From contig QQUF01000012.1 in assembly GCA_008501735.1 (NCBI GenBank), positions 1-41,514 on the forward strand: a stretch of 41,514 nt of DNA. Direction: 5' to 3'. The translations under genes were made by a program, and so were the position numbers. A model generated the notes under the pieces. It made no database searches. It was not told the origin of the DNA and worked only from the letters and a program-made list of their open reading frames with translations. Source of the DNA: Calditrichota bacterium (GTDB lineage Bacteria; CLD3). This document shows, piece by piece, positions 33,696 through 41,514 of the stretch. How positions within the stretch are numbered: the stretch's first letter is position 1; every line of letters starts with the position of its first letter.

Positions 33696-36600
33696 TCACT
33701 TTAAAAAAAGCATTTTCTGGGTTTGACTAAAATTGTCTGTTTCCAGACGATAGAAGTAAACTCCACTTGAAACTAATTTATTATTTTCATTTTGTCCATT
33801 CCAAATTACAGAATTTTTTCCAAACTTAGCTTCACCACTAAAAAGAGTTTTTACTAATTGCCCTTTAGTATTGTAAACTAAGACTTTAGCAAATTCTGAT
33901 TTTGGCAAAGTAAACGAAATTTTTGTGCTTGGATTAAAAGGATTTGGAAAGTTTTGAGCCAATTCATAACTCAAAGGTTTTTCAAAACTTAACTCTGAAA
34001 TGTCAGTCGAGAAGTCCCACCAAAAAATTATTTTTGCTAACATTGTATCAATTGTAGAAATGCTTGGATTTCCGTTCAAGTCAAATAATCCACCAATTTC
34101 AAAGCCACTCAAAACTATTTTTGAATTTTGTGTTTCGTTTGCAACGATTGCTGCATCAAAATTTCCTGTTACTCCATAATTTGCAACAACTTGTGCATTT
34201 GTAACATTAAAAGCATCTTTGAAACCTTGGTTTGGTGTTGAAACGCTGTAAAGTTTTCCATCTCCAATTGGGTGCGAAGTTCCTTTTACAAATGAGTTTG
34301 TTGAACCAATAGGATTAATTGTTGCTCCGATAAAATTAGATAAATTACTACCTTGAATATCATTTGAAACAGACATTCCACTTAGCAATAAATTTCCACC
34401 TTTTGTTAAAAATGAATCTAATGTCGCTATGTTATTAGAATCTAAAACAGGTGAATTCTCTAAACCTGTAAACCAAATTACATTTCTTTCAAAAAGTAAA
34501 TCCAAGGTGTCAGATTGAATTTCTCCTCTTTTTGCAACGTCCCAATGAAGAAATGAGATTCCAAGAGAATCTAAAGCCATTTTATAAGGTAATTCAAAGT
34601 CATTCCCATTATCGTCATCAACGAGCATAATTTTTGTTCTGCCTACAAAGTATGAGTTTGGAATGTTTACGCCTGAAAAAATGATAATTGTATCATTAAT
34701 TGTTGTTTCAGAGTAATTAAAACCAGGAATGATTTTAATTGAGTTGTAAGAAACATAATTTGAATCGCTTATTGCCAAATTCGGAAAGTCAAAAAAGCCA
34801 AATGAGTCAGTTTTAGTTTTTACAAATAAATTTTCAGATTCAATTTGAAAATGTAATTCAAATTCACATAAAACACCTTCATTTGTAATTTCGTCCAAAA
34901 CCATACCAGAAAAATTTCCTGTTGCTGAAGCTAAAAGAGTAGTGTCAAATTGTGCAACTTGATTCAAAACTAAATCAAAGTTTACAGTCAATTTTTCAAA
35001 ACCTAATTTATAAAAAGAGATGTCTTGAATTCCAGGAGCAGTTTTCAATTCATAAACTCCCAAAGAGTCAGTTTTGAAAATTTTATTTGATGTTGCAATA
35101 CTTACTCCTGAAATTGGAGAACCCGTTGAATCTGTAATAATTCCAGTCAAAGTTGCTCCACCAGCTTGAAGAACTGCTTGGTAAGCATTTAATCTACCGT
35201 AACCAAGTTCGTTATTCCAAGTTCCATTTGGGAAACCTGCTTGGAAATTATAACCTTGTGGTTTATCGGCAGTTGATTCCAAAACATCTTGAACTTCATC
35301 AGAAGTTAGCCAAGGAGCAGCAGAAAGAACTAAAGCTCCAACAGCAGCAGCATTTGGACAAGCACTTGAAGTTCCATTAAAATCAGGAGTATAATCTCCA
35401 TTTTCGTAACCTGCTGAACCTGAAATATCAGTTGTATAAATTTTTACTCCAGGAGTTGCCATATCTAAAGAATCACCGTGTGTACTTCCCCACCAAGTTT
35501 CATTGTCGCAAGAATTAAAACTTTTTCTTTCGTCACACATTGACATAGCAGCAACCGAAATTACTTCTCCCATATTTTTGGGCCAAGGAATTTGAGTGAA
35601 TGAATCATTTCCAGCTGACCAAAAAATCACACAACCAAGTCCGTTTCGTCCTGTATTTTTTGCGTAAATCACAGCGTCTTCAAGAAATTGATAAAAGACT
35701 CCGTTTGTTTGCCAAGAATTGCTGATAATTGAAGCTCCACTGTCTGCCGCTGCGTGAATTGCTTCTGATCTCGTCATTGTTGAAGCAGAAGTTCCAACCA
35801 TACTTGCTCGCATTGGCATCACTTTGCACTTTGGAGCAACTCCTGAAACTCCCAAATTATTATCGGCTTTAGCAACAACTATTCCTGCACAAGCTGTTCC
35901 GTGAGCATTTCCGTCACTTGGATAAGGGTCGAAATCATTTCCTGCAAAATCATAACCTGGAACTAATTGTCCTTGTAAATCAGGATGACCAGTGTCAACT
36001 CCTGTGTCAACAATTGCAACAATAATATTGCTATCGCCTTCCGTAACTGTCCAAGCATTTATTACATTCAAATCTGCTCCCGGAGTTCCGCTGTATTGAA
36101 TTGGAGTTCCTTCATTTTTCAAATGCCATTGATTTGGGAAAAATGGGTCATTTGGGTCATCTAACCAATTTGTTTGCATAAAATCAGGCAAAGAGTAAAC
36201 AGCAATTCCTTTTTCAAAAATTTTGTTTGCAACTTCTAAAGAGGTTAGAGCAGTATTCTTTGAAATCCAAAAATCATAAATATTTTCATTCCAAATTCTT
36301 GAACGAATGATTGTTAGACCAAATTCATTTGCAACTGCGTTGACTTCACTTTCAGAAATTGTGTCTTCAAATCGAACTACTATTTTTCCATAAAGATAAA
36401 AATCAGATTTTTCAGTTTTGTAGATAGGCTCGGCAAGTTCGATGATTTTTTCTTGGTTTAGATTCAAAATTAAATTTGAAATTTCTTTTGGAGTACTTGA
36501 TTCTTTGAGTTCAAGAATTGCCTGTTCAGCAAGTTCCCAATCTCCAACATCTAATCCTTTCGGAACTAAATTAAATTCTTCTTTGAATTCTTTTAAAAAA

Positions 36601-36785
36601 GTAAATTTTTTGGTTAAAGAAATTCTTTCAGCCAAAGAAACTTGGTCTTTAAATCTGACAGAAATTTTTTCAGTATTTTGAGAAAAGGGAATTTGTTTGC
36701 CGTGATAGTAATAGTAAGAATCTGCAAAAGCAGTTGAGCAAATAAAAAGAGTTATGTAAAAGATGAAACTGTAATAAATTTTCAT
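33696..36785 (-). CDS. Subtilisin-like serine protease (S8), T9SS cargo
   Basis: 1029 residues from ATG 36785, which follows GGAGG by eight bases. An in-frame ATG at 36800 lies over that ribosome site and is rejected. A signal peptide (about 1-21) and a propeptide-like region of about 190 residues precede the catalytic domain, with Asp260 (IVDTGVD), His295 (NAHGTACAG) and Ser473 (NGTSSACPN). Then come a carboxypeptidase-regulatory-like module (TDSTGSPISGVSI...), a region resembling a glutamine-amidotransferase/ThuA fold (MLVDDDNGNDFELPY ... LTKGGNLLLSGMSV), and the T9SS type A signal (NFPNPFNPSTKISF ... SSGVYFYRLE ... KMLFLK). It is probably exported and cell-surface or extracellular. Confidence 0.94.
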   Translation of the reverse strand: MKIYYSFIFYITLFICSTAFADSYYYYHGKQIPFSQNTEKISVRFKDQVSLAERISLTKKFTFLKEFKEEFNLVPKGLDVGDWELAEQAILELKESSTPKEISNLILNLNQEKIIELAEPIYKTEKSDFYLYGKIVVRFEDTISESEVNAVANEFGLTIIRSRIWNENIYDFWISKNTALTSLEVANKIFEKGIAVYSLPDFMQTNWLDDPNDPFFPNQWHLKNEGTPIQYSGTPGADLNVINAWTVTEGDSNIIVAIVDTGVDTGHPDLQGQLVPGYDFAGNDFDPYPSDGNAHGTACAGIVVAKADNNLGVSGVAPKCKVMPMRASMVGTSASTMTRSEAIHAAADSGASIISNSWQTNGVFYQFLEDAVIYAKNTGRNGLGCVIFWSAGNDSFTQIPWPKNMGEVISVAAMSMCDERKSFNSCDNETWWGSTHGDSLDMATPGVKIYTTDISGSAGYENGDYTPDFNGTSSACPNAAAVGALVLSAAPWLTSDEVQDVLESTADKPQGYNFQAGFPNGTWNNELGYGRLNAYQAVLQAGGATLTGIITDSTGSPISGVSIATSNKIFKTDSLGVYELKTAPGIQDISFYKLGFEKLTVNFDLVLNQVAQFDTTLLASATGNFSGMVLDEITNEGVLCEFELHFQIESENLFVKTKTDSFGFFDFPNLAISDSNYVSYNSIKIIPGFNYSETTINDTIIIFSGVNIPNSYFVGRTKIMLVDDDNGNDFELPYKMALDSLGISFLHWDVAKRGEIQSDTLDLLFERNVIWFTGLENSPVLDSNNIATLDSFLTKGGNLLLSGMSVSNDIQGSNLSNFIGATINPIGSTNSFVKGTSHPIGDGKLYSVSTPNQGFKDAFNVTNAQVVANYGVTGNFDAAIVANETQNSKIVLSGFEIGGLFDLNGNPSISTIDTMLAKIIFWWDFSTDISELSFEKPLSYELAQNFPNPFNPSTKISFTLPKSEFAKVLVYNTKGQLVKTLFSGEAKFGKNSVIWNGQNENNKLVSSGVYFYRLETDNFSQTQKMLFLK

Positions 36786-36816
36786 TTCGATTTCCTCCAT
36801 TTGGAAATTTTAGAAA

Positions 36817-36935
36817 GTAGTCAGACTAAATTAATTGTATTAAAGGATTGCGGATTTTAATCCGTTAAACAGCATAGAAACGAACTAAAGTTCGCAATCC
36901 AAAACCAAAGTCTACAAATTAAACTGTCTGACTAG
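36817..36935. repeat. Structured inverted-repeat element, possible MITE/REP
   Basis: Nested inverted repeats are present: outer AGTCAGAC (36819-36826) with GTCTGACT (36926-36933), and inner GGATTGCG (36845-36852) with CGCAATCC (36893-36900). Inside the inner pair are two small hairpins, 36851-36864 (CGGATT..AATCCG) and 36881-36894 (CGAACT..AGTTCG). The result is a cloverleaf-like fold of about 120 bases with no coding content, filling most of the gap between two genes. Confidence 0.75.
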
Positions 36936-36993
36936 TTAATGTGAGTTTTGACTAAAATAGAAAAAGTGTTTTAAATATTCCAAAAGACCTGTG

Positions 36994-37449
36994 TCATTTT
37001 CTTCTACGAATTCTTTTGATGACTTTAACATTTAATTCCATTTTATTTTTTGCCTCGCTGGTGATAATTCCAATTGCACCAGGATTACTTGCAACATAAT
37101 TTACAACTGATTCCGAGGTCCGAAATTCTTTAGGTGGAATTCCTGCTCCTGAGAATAATTTTTTTCGCCAGTAAGCATTGAGTTTTGAACGAGATTTTTT
37201 TATTGTTGCAAACATAAGTTGACCTGTAAGAATGCTATTTTCCCTTAAGATTGAAGGTAAAATTGTAAGGTCTTCATCAGTATTTTCCCATAAAGTCATT
37301 TTTCCTAAATAGATTCTTTCCAAATCATCAAAAGAAATTTCATTGACTGGGTTTTGCCCGTTTACAATAATTTCTATTGTCTGTGCTTGAGAAATGGAAA
37401 TCGAAAATATCAGTAAAAGTAGGAGTGCTTTAATTTTATAAGATTTCAT
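36994..37449 (-). CDS. Short PstS-like periplasmic substrate-binding protein
   Basis: 151 residues. A signal peptide (about 1-23, ending SISQAQ) is followed by one compact PBP-like domain: IIVNGQNPVNEISFDDLERIYLGKMTLW, LNAYWRKKLFSGAGIPPKEF, and YVASNPGAIGIIT. These three motifs define the short phosphate-ABC substrate-binding-like family that is not attached to a Pst transporter. The protein covers only one lobe of a classical PstS. It follows the porin gene by 13 bases on the same strand, implying a joint role in the periplasm or outer membrane. The ligand is unknown; an oxyanion such as phosphate is the natural guess. Confidence 0.85.
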   Translation of the reverse strand: MKSYKIKALLLLLIFSISISQAQTIEIIVNGQNPVNEISFDDLERIYLGKMTLWENTDEDLTILPSILRENSILTGQLMFATIKKSRSKLNAYWRKKLFSGAGIPPKEFRTSESVVNYVASNPGAIGIITSEAKNKMELNVKVIKRIRRRK

Positions 37450-37462
37450 TTTTTATTTTCCT

Positions 37463-38521
37463 TTAGAAGCCTAAAACGATTGCTGCTTTTATTTCATTGT
37501 AACTTTTGTTTGGAATGTCTTTTAGGCTTGTGTTTTCTGAGCCTTTAATGTAGTTATTTTCAAACTTAAACATAAATCCTTGAGAGAACTCGTAGTTCAA
37601 ACCTAAAATGTAAGCTGTTCCGTAATCCTTAGCAATTTTTGAATTTGCGTCAATGAATTCGAACCTAAAATAAGGAGTTAGACCATTTTCAAGGTAATAA
37701 ACTGGTTCGATGAAAAAACCTGTTTGCCTAACTTTTACGCCATTTGCTTTACGAAAACCGATTAGAACTTCTGAAGTAACTTCAAAATTTCCTGATTGGA
37801 TTCTCATTTCTAATCCGTGACTTTGAAGCGTAATCTTCTGATTTAAAGAATCCGCAGGTTTGTCAAAATGAAAAGAAGTTCCAATTTGGAAGTAATCGCT
37901 CAAATCAATCCTAAATCTTCCTGAAATTGATTTGAAACTATTTTCGTCTTGCTCAAAAGGATTTTCAGTTTGTTGCTCACCATTTGCAATCATCAAATCG
38001 TAGTCAAAGTTTTTTCTTGCAATGTAACTGTCTCCACGAATTCCAATTCCTGCTCCCCAACGAGGAAAAAATCTAAATGCTTTTTCTCCCACGATTCTTT
38101 CAGGTTTGTTTGTACTTGCAGCTTCTTTAACACTAAGAAAAGCAGGTTTTGCAGTATGGATTTCGTTGTAAGTTCCAAAAGGAGTAAACAATTTTCCAAA
38201 TCTAACTTTGAAAAAATCCCTTACTGAATATTCTAAGAAACCGTATTCAAGAGCCAAATTTCCTCTTTCATCTTCTGAAGCACTTCCGTGTTCCCAAGTG
38301 AAATCTGCTGAAGCTCTTAATCTTTCAGAAACTCTAAAATTCATAACAATGTCAAAAAGGTCTGCATCGAATGAGCCTTTTTTGTCGCCATTTCCTTCGT
38401 CTTCAATTTGCTTTTCAAATTCAAAACTAACGTAGCCGTTAATCTGAATTTTGTCTTTGTCGATTGCAAAAGAGAAAGATGAAAGAAGAAGAATTGTTGA
38501 AATTGTAAAAAGATGTTTCAT
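37463..38521 (-). CDS. Outer-membrane porin-like beta-barrel protein
   Basis: 352 residues with a signal peptide (about 1-19). The mature part has alternating beta-strand character and ends in phenylalanine (AAIVLGF), as barrel proteins do. The segments GYVSFEFEKQ, LEYGFLEYSVRDFFKVRFGKLFTPFGTYNEIHTAKPAFLS and GAGIGIRGD resemble the phosphate-selective porin O/P-like family (OprO/OprP type), though ion selectivity cannot be read here. It is the first gene of a two-gene unit with the PstS-like protein. The start is the ATG at 38521, 66 bases downstream of nadE, so it may have its own promoter or be read through from nadE. Confidence 0.82.
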   Translation of the reverse strand: MKHLFTISTILLLSSFSFAIDKDKIQINGYVSFEFEKQIEDEGNGDKKGSFDADLFDIVMNFRVSERLRASADFTWEHGSASEDERGNLALEYGFLEYSVRDFFKVRFGKLFTPFGTYNEIHTAKPAFLSVKEAASTNKPERIVGEKAFRFFPRWGAGIGIRGDSYIARKNFDYDLMIANGEQQTENPFEQDENSFKSISGRFRIDLSDYFQIGTSFHFDKPADSLNQKITLQSHGLEMRIQSGNFEVTSEVLIGFRKANGVKVRQTGFFIEPVYYLENGLTPYFRFEFIDANSKIAKDYGTAYILGLNYEFSQGFMFKFENNYIKGSENTSLKDIPNKSYNEIKAAIVLGF

Positions 38522-38587
38522 AAAATTAACCTGTCTTAAAATTGAATATTTTAAATAAAATTAATAACTTGCAGAAAATAATAAATT

Positions 38588-39379
38588 TTAATTCACTCTG
38601 TAAGGAATTTCTCTTTTGAATTGAGAAGTCTTAACTCTTGCCAAAACTTTATCGCAAATCTCTTGTTTAATTCCTTCAACAGAAACAGAATTTGGTTTGC
38701 CTAAGTTAGTCCAAGTTTTCAAAATTATGTCTGCTTCTCGGTAAGTGAACCCAAGTTCTGTTTCATCAGTTTGTGCTTGCCAAAGGTCTGCTGTTGGTGC
38801 TTTTGAAATTAGCTCATTTGGAATTTCAAGAAATTCTGCAAGCATTCTGATTTCTGTTTTGTAAAGATGTTCAATTGGCTCAAAGATAGAACCTTGGTCT
38901 CCGCAAATTGTAAAGTAGCCAAGAAAATGCTCTGACAAATTTTCGGTTCCGCCAACGATTGCGTTAAACTTTGTTGCTTGGTCAAAAAGATTAATCATTC
39001 GCATTCTTGCACAAAAATTCCCACGTCTTAAATCCGATGGTTCAGCCAATTTTTCAAAGACTTTTTCGTATTCGGCGAGTTCTTTAGTTTGGACATTTTT
39101 ATTAGGGATTTTGTTAAAATTTATAACTCGGTCAGCGTCTTCAATGCTTTCTTTTGAGCTTGTAGAAGACGGCATTTTTATTGTAATGACATTTTCAGAA
39201 CCGATTGCCTTTACAAAAAGAGTTGAAGAAACAGCACTGTCAATTCCACCTGAAAGCCCAATGATGACTTTTCTCGCTAAAAAAGGTCTTGCGTCAAAAA
39301 AACTTTTGATTGCTGAAGTTATTTTTTCTGATTCGGATTTTGGGTTAAAGTTTTGAAAAAGTTCGTGAGTAGTTTTCAT
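38588..39379 (-). CDS. nadE: NH3-dependent NAD+ synthetase
   Basis: NadE makes NAD+ from deamido-NAD+, ATP and ammonia. The 263 residues are the length of ammonia-dependent forms, without a glutaminase domain. The PP-loop is SGGIDS (43-48). Other family segments are ARMRMINLFDQAT, GGTENLSEHFLGYFT and GDQGSIFEPIEHLYKTEI (metal and ATP contacts), and APTADLWQAQTDETELGFTY. Its start codon directly follows the last base of the acyltransferase stop, showing tight coupling in one transcript. Confidence 0.96.
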   Translation of the reverse strand: MKTTHELFQNFNPKSESEKITSAIKSFFDARPFLARKVIIGLSGGIDSAVSSTLFVKAIGSENVITIKMPSSTSSKESIEDADRVINFNKIPNKNVQTKELAEYEKVFEKLAEPSDLRRGNFCARMRMINLFDQATKFNAIVGGTENLSEHFLGYFTICGDQGSIFEPIEHLYKTEIRMLAEFLEIPNELISKAPTADLWQAQTDETELGFTYREADIILKTWTNLGKPNSVSVEGIKQEICDKVLARVKTSQFKREIPYRVN

Positions 39380-40165
39380 TTAATAACCTTTTTTTGTTCT
39401 TACACTTTTTGCTGGAATTCCAACATTTACGTGATGTGGTCTAATTTCTTTTGTCGCCAAAGCCATTGCTCCAACCATTCCGTCTGAACCAACTTTTACA
39501 CCGCTCAAAATTGTAGAATGGTAAGTAACTCTTGCACCTTCGCCAATATCGGTGTGATGACAAGTAACTAAACTTTGGTCATTTATGTCGTGAGTGTGCG
39601 AATAAATATTTACATAATCTGAAATACTTGCTTTGTTCCCAATAGAAATTTTACCTCTGTCGTCAAGTAAAACATTTCGGTGAATTACAATGTCATCGCC
39701 AGCAAAAATGTTGTAACCAAAACTAACTTCAACGTCTTGAAAAATTCTAATATTTTTTCCACAAGAGCCAAAAGTGTTTTCTGCCATTAGCTTTCTAAAA
39801 AGGACTCCAAAGTGGATATTGTGTCCAAATCCTGACTGGTCGAACATTTTCCAAAGCCAAAGAAAAGGTTTAACTTTGTAAAATTTTTCAAAGTCTAATT
39901 CTGAGTAATTTTCAGATTCAAAAGTAATGTTTCGCGGGTCAAGATTTGCTAAAGCCAAACGAAAACCTAATTCAACATTTTCGTCTTCAATTAGGTCTTG
40001 ATATTTTCCAGAATTTGGAAAATAAATGTCTTGTAAAGTTTCAATGCAAAGTTCATTTTTATCATAACTTGCATCTTTAATTTTTTCTTCTAATTGATTC
40101 AAGAATTGAGTGAAAATTTTTTGTCCCAAATGAGTTGGAACTCCTGAAATGATTCTTGTAGCCAT
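39380..40165 (-). CDS. Hexapeptide-repeat (LbH) acyltransferase
   Basis: 261 residues. A helical N-terminal region of about 120 residues with no obvious homologue is followed by a left-handed beta-helix of hexapeptide repeats (about 125-250). The probable catalytic histidine is in IYSHTHDIND, and the C-terminal GIPAKSVRTKKGY closes the helix as in maltose/galactoside acetyltransferase relatives. Such enzymes move acetyl or other acyl groups from CoA to sugars or small molecules in the cytoplasm. The acceptor is unknown. nadE follows with no gap. The long N-terminal extension is longer than in simple sugar acetyltransferases. Confidence 0.85.
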   Translation of the reverse strand: MATRIISGVPTHLGQKIFTQFLNQLEEKIKDASYDKNELCIETLQDIYFPNSGKYQDLIEDENVELGFRLALANLDPRNITFESENYSELDFEKFYKVKPFLWLWKMFDQSGFGHNIHFGVLFRKLMAENTFGSCGKNIRIFQDVEVSFGYNIFAGDDIVIHRNVLLDDRGKISIGNKASISDYVNIYSHTHDINDQSLVTCHHTDIGEGARVTYHSTILSGVKVGSDGMVGAMALATKEIRPHHVNVGIPAKSVRTKKGY

Positions 40166-40220
40166 TTTTAATTAACACTTTCTAATTTTGTTAGTGTCAG
40201 AATTTAATGCAAAAAAAAAT

Positions 40221-40255
40221 AAGAATTAAGAATTAAGAATTAAGAATTAAGAATT
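40221..40255. repeat. AAGAATT heptad tandem repeat, copy 2
   Basis: Five perfect consecutive AAGAATT units. It lies in the gap between the squalene/phytoene synthase stop and the acyltransferase start. GAGGAG follows at about 40265, as it does after the first copy at 9420-9454. Confidence 0.85.
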
Positions 40256-40281
40256 TTTGGGATTGAGGAGAAATTCAAAAT

Positions 40282-41130
40282 TTACTTTGAAAAGGAAAAT
40301 TGGCAACTGAACCAAACTTTAAGTGCGATTTTAACTTGAGTAATTTTGTTTAGAGAGGGACGGAAAGTGAGGACAGAGTAGTTTGAATTTTCGATTTGTA
40401 AAAGAAGTCGGTAATAAATTTCACGCATAATTTCTGCTGCAAAAAATGATTTTTTATCAGAAATTACCAAGTTTTTTAGAGCTTTTAAAAAATATTCTTT
40501 GGCACGATTTCCTTCAAATCTCAGAAGTTCTTGGAATTTTGAAGTTGTTTGAAGAGAAAGAATTTCATTTTCGGAAACACCGAACTTTTCCAAATCTTCT
40601 TTTGGTAAATAAATTCTGCTTCTTTGAGCATCAGGTTTCACGTCCCGAATAATGTTTGTTAGTTGTAAAGCAACTCCGAGAAATTCGGCATATTTTTTCA
40701 TTTTCTCATTTTTGTAGCCGAAAATTTCGGCACACATCAAACCAACAGTTGAAGCGGCTTTGTAACAGTAATCGTAAAGTTCTTCAAAAGTACTAAACCG
40801 AACTTCATTTAAATCCATTTCCATACCGTCAAGCAAATCCAAAAAGTGCTTCTCAGAAATATTGAATTTTTTAATTGAATGTACAACTGGAGCGAGAATT
40901 TCGTCTTTTGTTCCATTCTTCAAAGCATCTAAGAATGACTCTCGCCAATTTTTAAGATTCTTCAATTTAATTTCTCTTTCAGCTTCATCGTCAACAATGT
41001 CATCTGAAATTCTGCAAAAAGCATAGACTGAATAAATTGCATTTTGCTTTGCCTTTGGGAGCAGTAAAAATGAGTAAAAGAAACTTGTGTTACTTGCTTT
41101 AGTAATTTCTGTAACTTTTGTAAAATCCAT
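40282..41130 (-). CDS. Squalene/phytoene synthase family protein
   Basis: 282 residues. Two aspartate-rich metal sites are visible: DDIVDD (43-48) and the second D163-x3-D167 in NIIRDVKPD. The typical YCYKAASTVGLMCAEIFGY and SRIYLPKEDLEKFGVSE segments are present as well. The enzyme condenses two prenyl diphosphates head to head. Whether it makes phytoene (carotenoids) or squalene/presqualene diphosphate (hopanoids) cannot be settled from sequence alone. No desaturase, cyclase or HpnC/HpnE partner is in the window. The start is ATG 41130. It is separated from the acyltransferase by 116 bases that include the heptad repeat. Confidence 0.93.
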   Translation of the reverse strand: MDFTKVTEITKASNTSFFYSFLLLPKAKQNAIYSVYAFCRISDDIVDDEAEREIKLKNLKNWRESFLDALKNGTKDEILAPVVHSIKKFNISEKHFLDLLDGMEMDLNEVRFSTFEELYDYCYKAASTVGLMCAEIFGYKNEKMKKYAEFLGVALQLTNIIRDVKPDAQRSRIYLPKEDLEKFGVSENEILSLQTTSKFQELLRFEGNRAKEYFLKALKNLVISDKKSFFAAEIMREIYYRLLLQIENSNYSVLTFRPSLNKITQVKIALKVWFSCQFSFSK

Positions 41131-41425
41131 TTTTTAGCTTTGGTTTCTTTTGGTAAAATTTGAAGTTGGCTTAAATTTCCAAGCGTAAGTTAAGGGAAAT
41201 AAATGTTGAGTAAAAAAGTTTTTTGGGAAATTATCTTTTTACTTCCATAGAATAGCTCCAAGCTATCCTATGGGTTTTTAAACTGTCATTCTGAACGGAG
41301 TGAAGAATCTCTTAGAAAGTGCCTCAGTTGTTGAGATTCTTCGTTTCACTCAGAATGACAAATTTTAAAAATTCTTAAGTCAATGCCATTGGGCTTTGAG
41401 CCATCGGATAGAAAAGATTGGGAAT
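41131..41425. repeat. Gene-free stretch with clustered inverted repeats
   Basis: No ORF with protein character is seen. A hairpin CCATAG-A-ATAGCT / AGCTAT-C-CTATGG spans 41245-41273 and is followed by GTTTTTA, so it could stop plus-strand transcripts. A second inverted repeat has 26-base arms (41285-41310 and 41334-41359; ends GTCATTCTGA and TCAGAATGAC) with about six mismatches. This is a type of dispersed repeat common in this phylum. A further palindromic motif (GCCATTGGGCTTTGAGCC region) lies near 41384-41410. Confidence 0.7.
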
Positions 41426-41514
41426 TTACCGAAGTAACAACATTTTTTTAGTTAATTGAGATTCGCCTGATTTTAGTCTGTAAAAATAAATTCCACTTGA
41501 AACTTGTTTTCCAA
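41426..41514 (-). CDS. C-terminal end of a T9SS-secreted protein (partial)
   Basis: Only the last 29 codons are in the window. Read on the minus strand they give GKQVSSGIYFYRLKSGESQ followed by LTKKMLLLR and a TAA at 41428-41426. This is the end of a type IX sorting domain, very close to those at 16765, 27355 and 33696. The rest of the gene lies beyond base 41514, so the protein's function is unknown. Confidence 0.88.
   Translation of the reverse strand, partial: GKQVSSGIYFYRLKSGESQLTKKMLLLR

Noticed and set aside
40221-40255. Possible CRISPR array
   Set aside because: The units are seven bases with no spacers between them, and no cas genes are in the window. It is a simple tandem repeat.

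Overview
The window is AT-rich (roughly a third G+C by eye) and densely coded. It looks like a chromosome of the Bacteroidota/Chlorobiota branch, most likely an Ignavibacteria-like lineage. The pointers are four proteins ending in a type IX secretion (T9SS) C-terminal signal of the 'NYPNPFNPST ... SSGVYFYKLE' kind, a hybrid two-component regulator of the Bacteroidota HTCS type, a TonB-dependent receptor with an N-terminal carboxypeptidase-regulatory-like domain, and many short palindromic intergenic repeats. The exact lineage is inference. I saw no rRNA, tRNA, CRISPR array, insertion sequence or phage gene.

Layout. 1-2262: 3' part of an HTCS regulator, cut by the window edge. 2394-6183 (+): a compact biosynthetic run with folB, folK, a tiny membrane protein, hemN and hemY. 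It is followed, after a palindromic repeat, by a small membrane protein and a lipoprotein (6276-7337). 7342-9342 (-): a solitary nuoL. 9508-16540 (-): a six-gene unit in transcription order adaptor, ABC ATPase, two FtsX-type permeases, sigma-54 activator, sensor kinase. It is preceded by a textbook -24/-12 sigma-54 promoter (16571-16586) and, about 90 bases upstream of the predicted start, a TGTTC-N6-GAACA dyad that is a good candidate activator site. The operon therefore appears to encode its own activator and to be self-regulated.

16765-20271 (-): a secreted M36-type metalloprotease with its own strong terminator. 20459-22384 (+): a soluble TPR histidine kinase. 22386-22640 (-): a small membrane protein. 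22769-27352 (+): a TPP riboswitch followed by a TonB-dependent receptor, a DUF488 protein and a sodium/solute symporter, read here as a thiamine uptake locus with a possible ribosome-site-sequestering hairpin. 27355-28074 (-): a small T9SS cargo protein. 28211-29701 (+): a B12-binding-type radical SAM enzyme. 29804-31321 (+): a TPR protein ending in a histidine-kinase phosphoacceptor helix pair but with no ATPase domain. 31513-33648 (+): a Na/Pi-cotransporter-family protein with an unusual secreted Ig-like N-terminus and a PhoU-like C-terminus.

33696-36785 (-): a subtilisin-like T9SS protease. A structured, possibly mobile repeat (36817-36935) lies between it and a pair consisting of a porin and a short PstS-like periplasmic protein (36994-38521, -). 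38588-40165 (-): nadE and a hexapeptide-repeat acyltransferase, directly abutting. 40282-41130 (-): a squalene/phytoene synthase family enzyme. 41131-41425: a 295-base gene-free stretch rich in inverted repeats. 41426-41514 (-): the last residues of a further T9SS-secreted protein that enters from outside the window.

The most distinctive signals are the self-contained sigma-54-controlled export operon (with a GSFTDA variant of the GAFTGA loop), the riboswitch-controlled thiamine locus, and the kinase-less TPR/phosphoacceptor protein.
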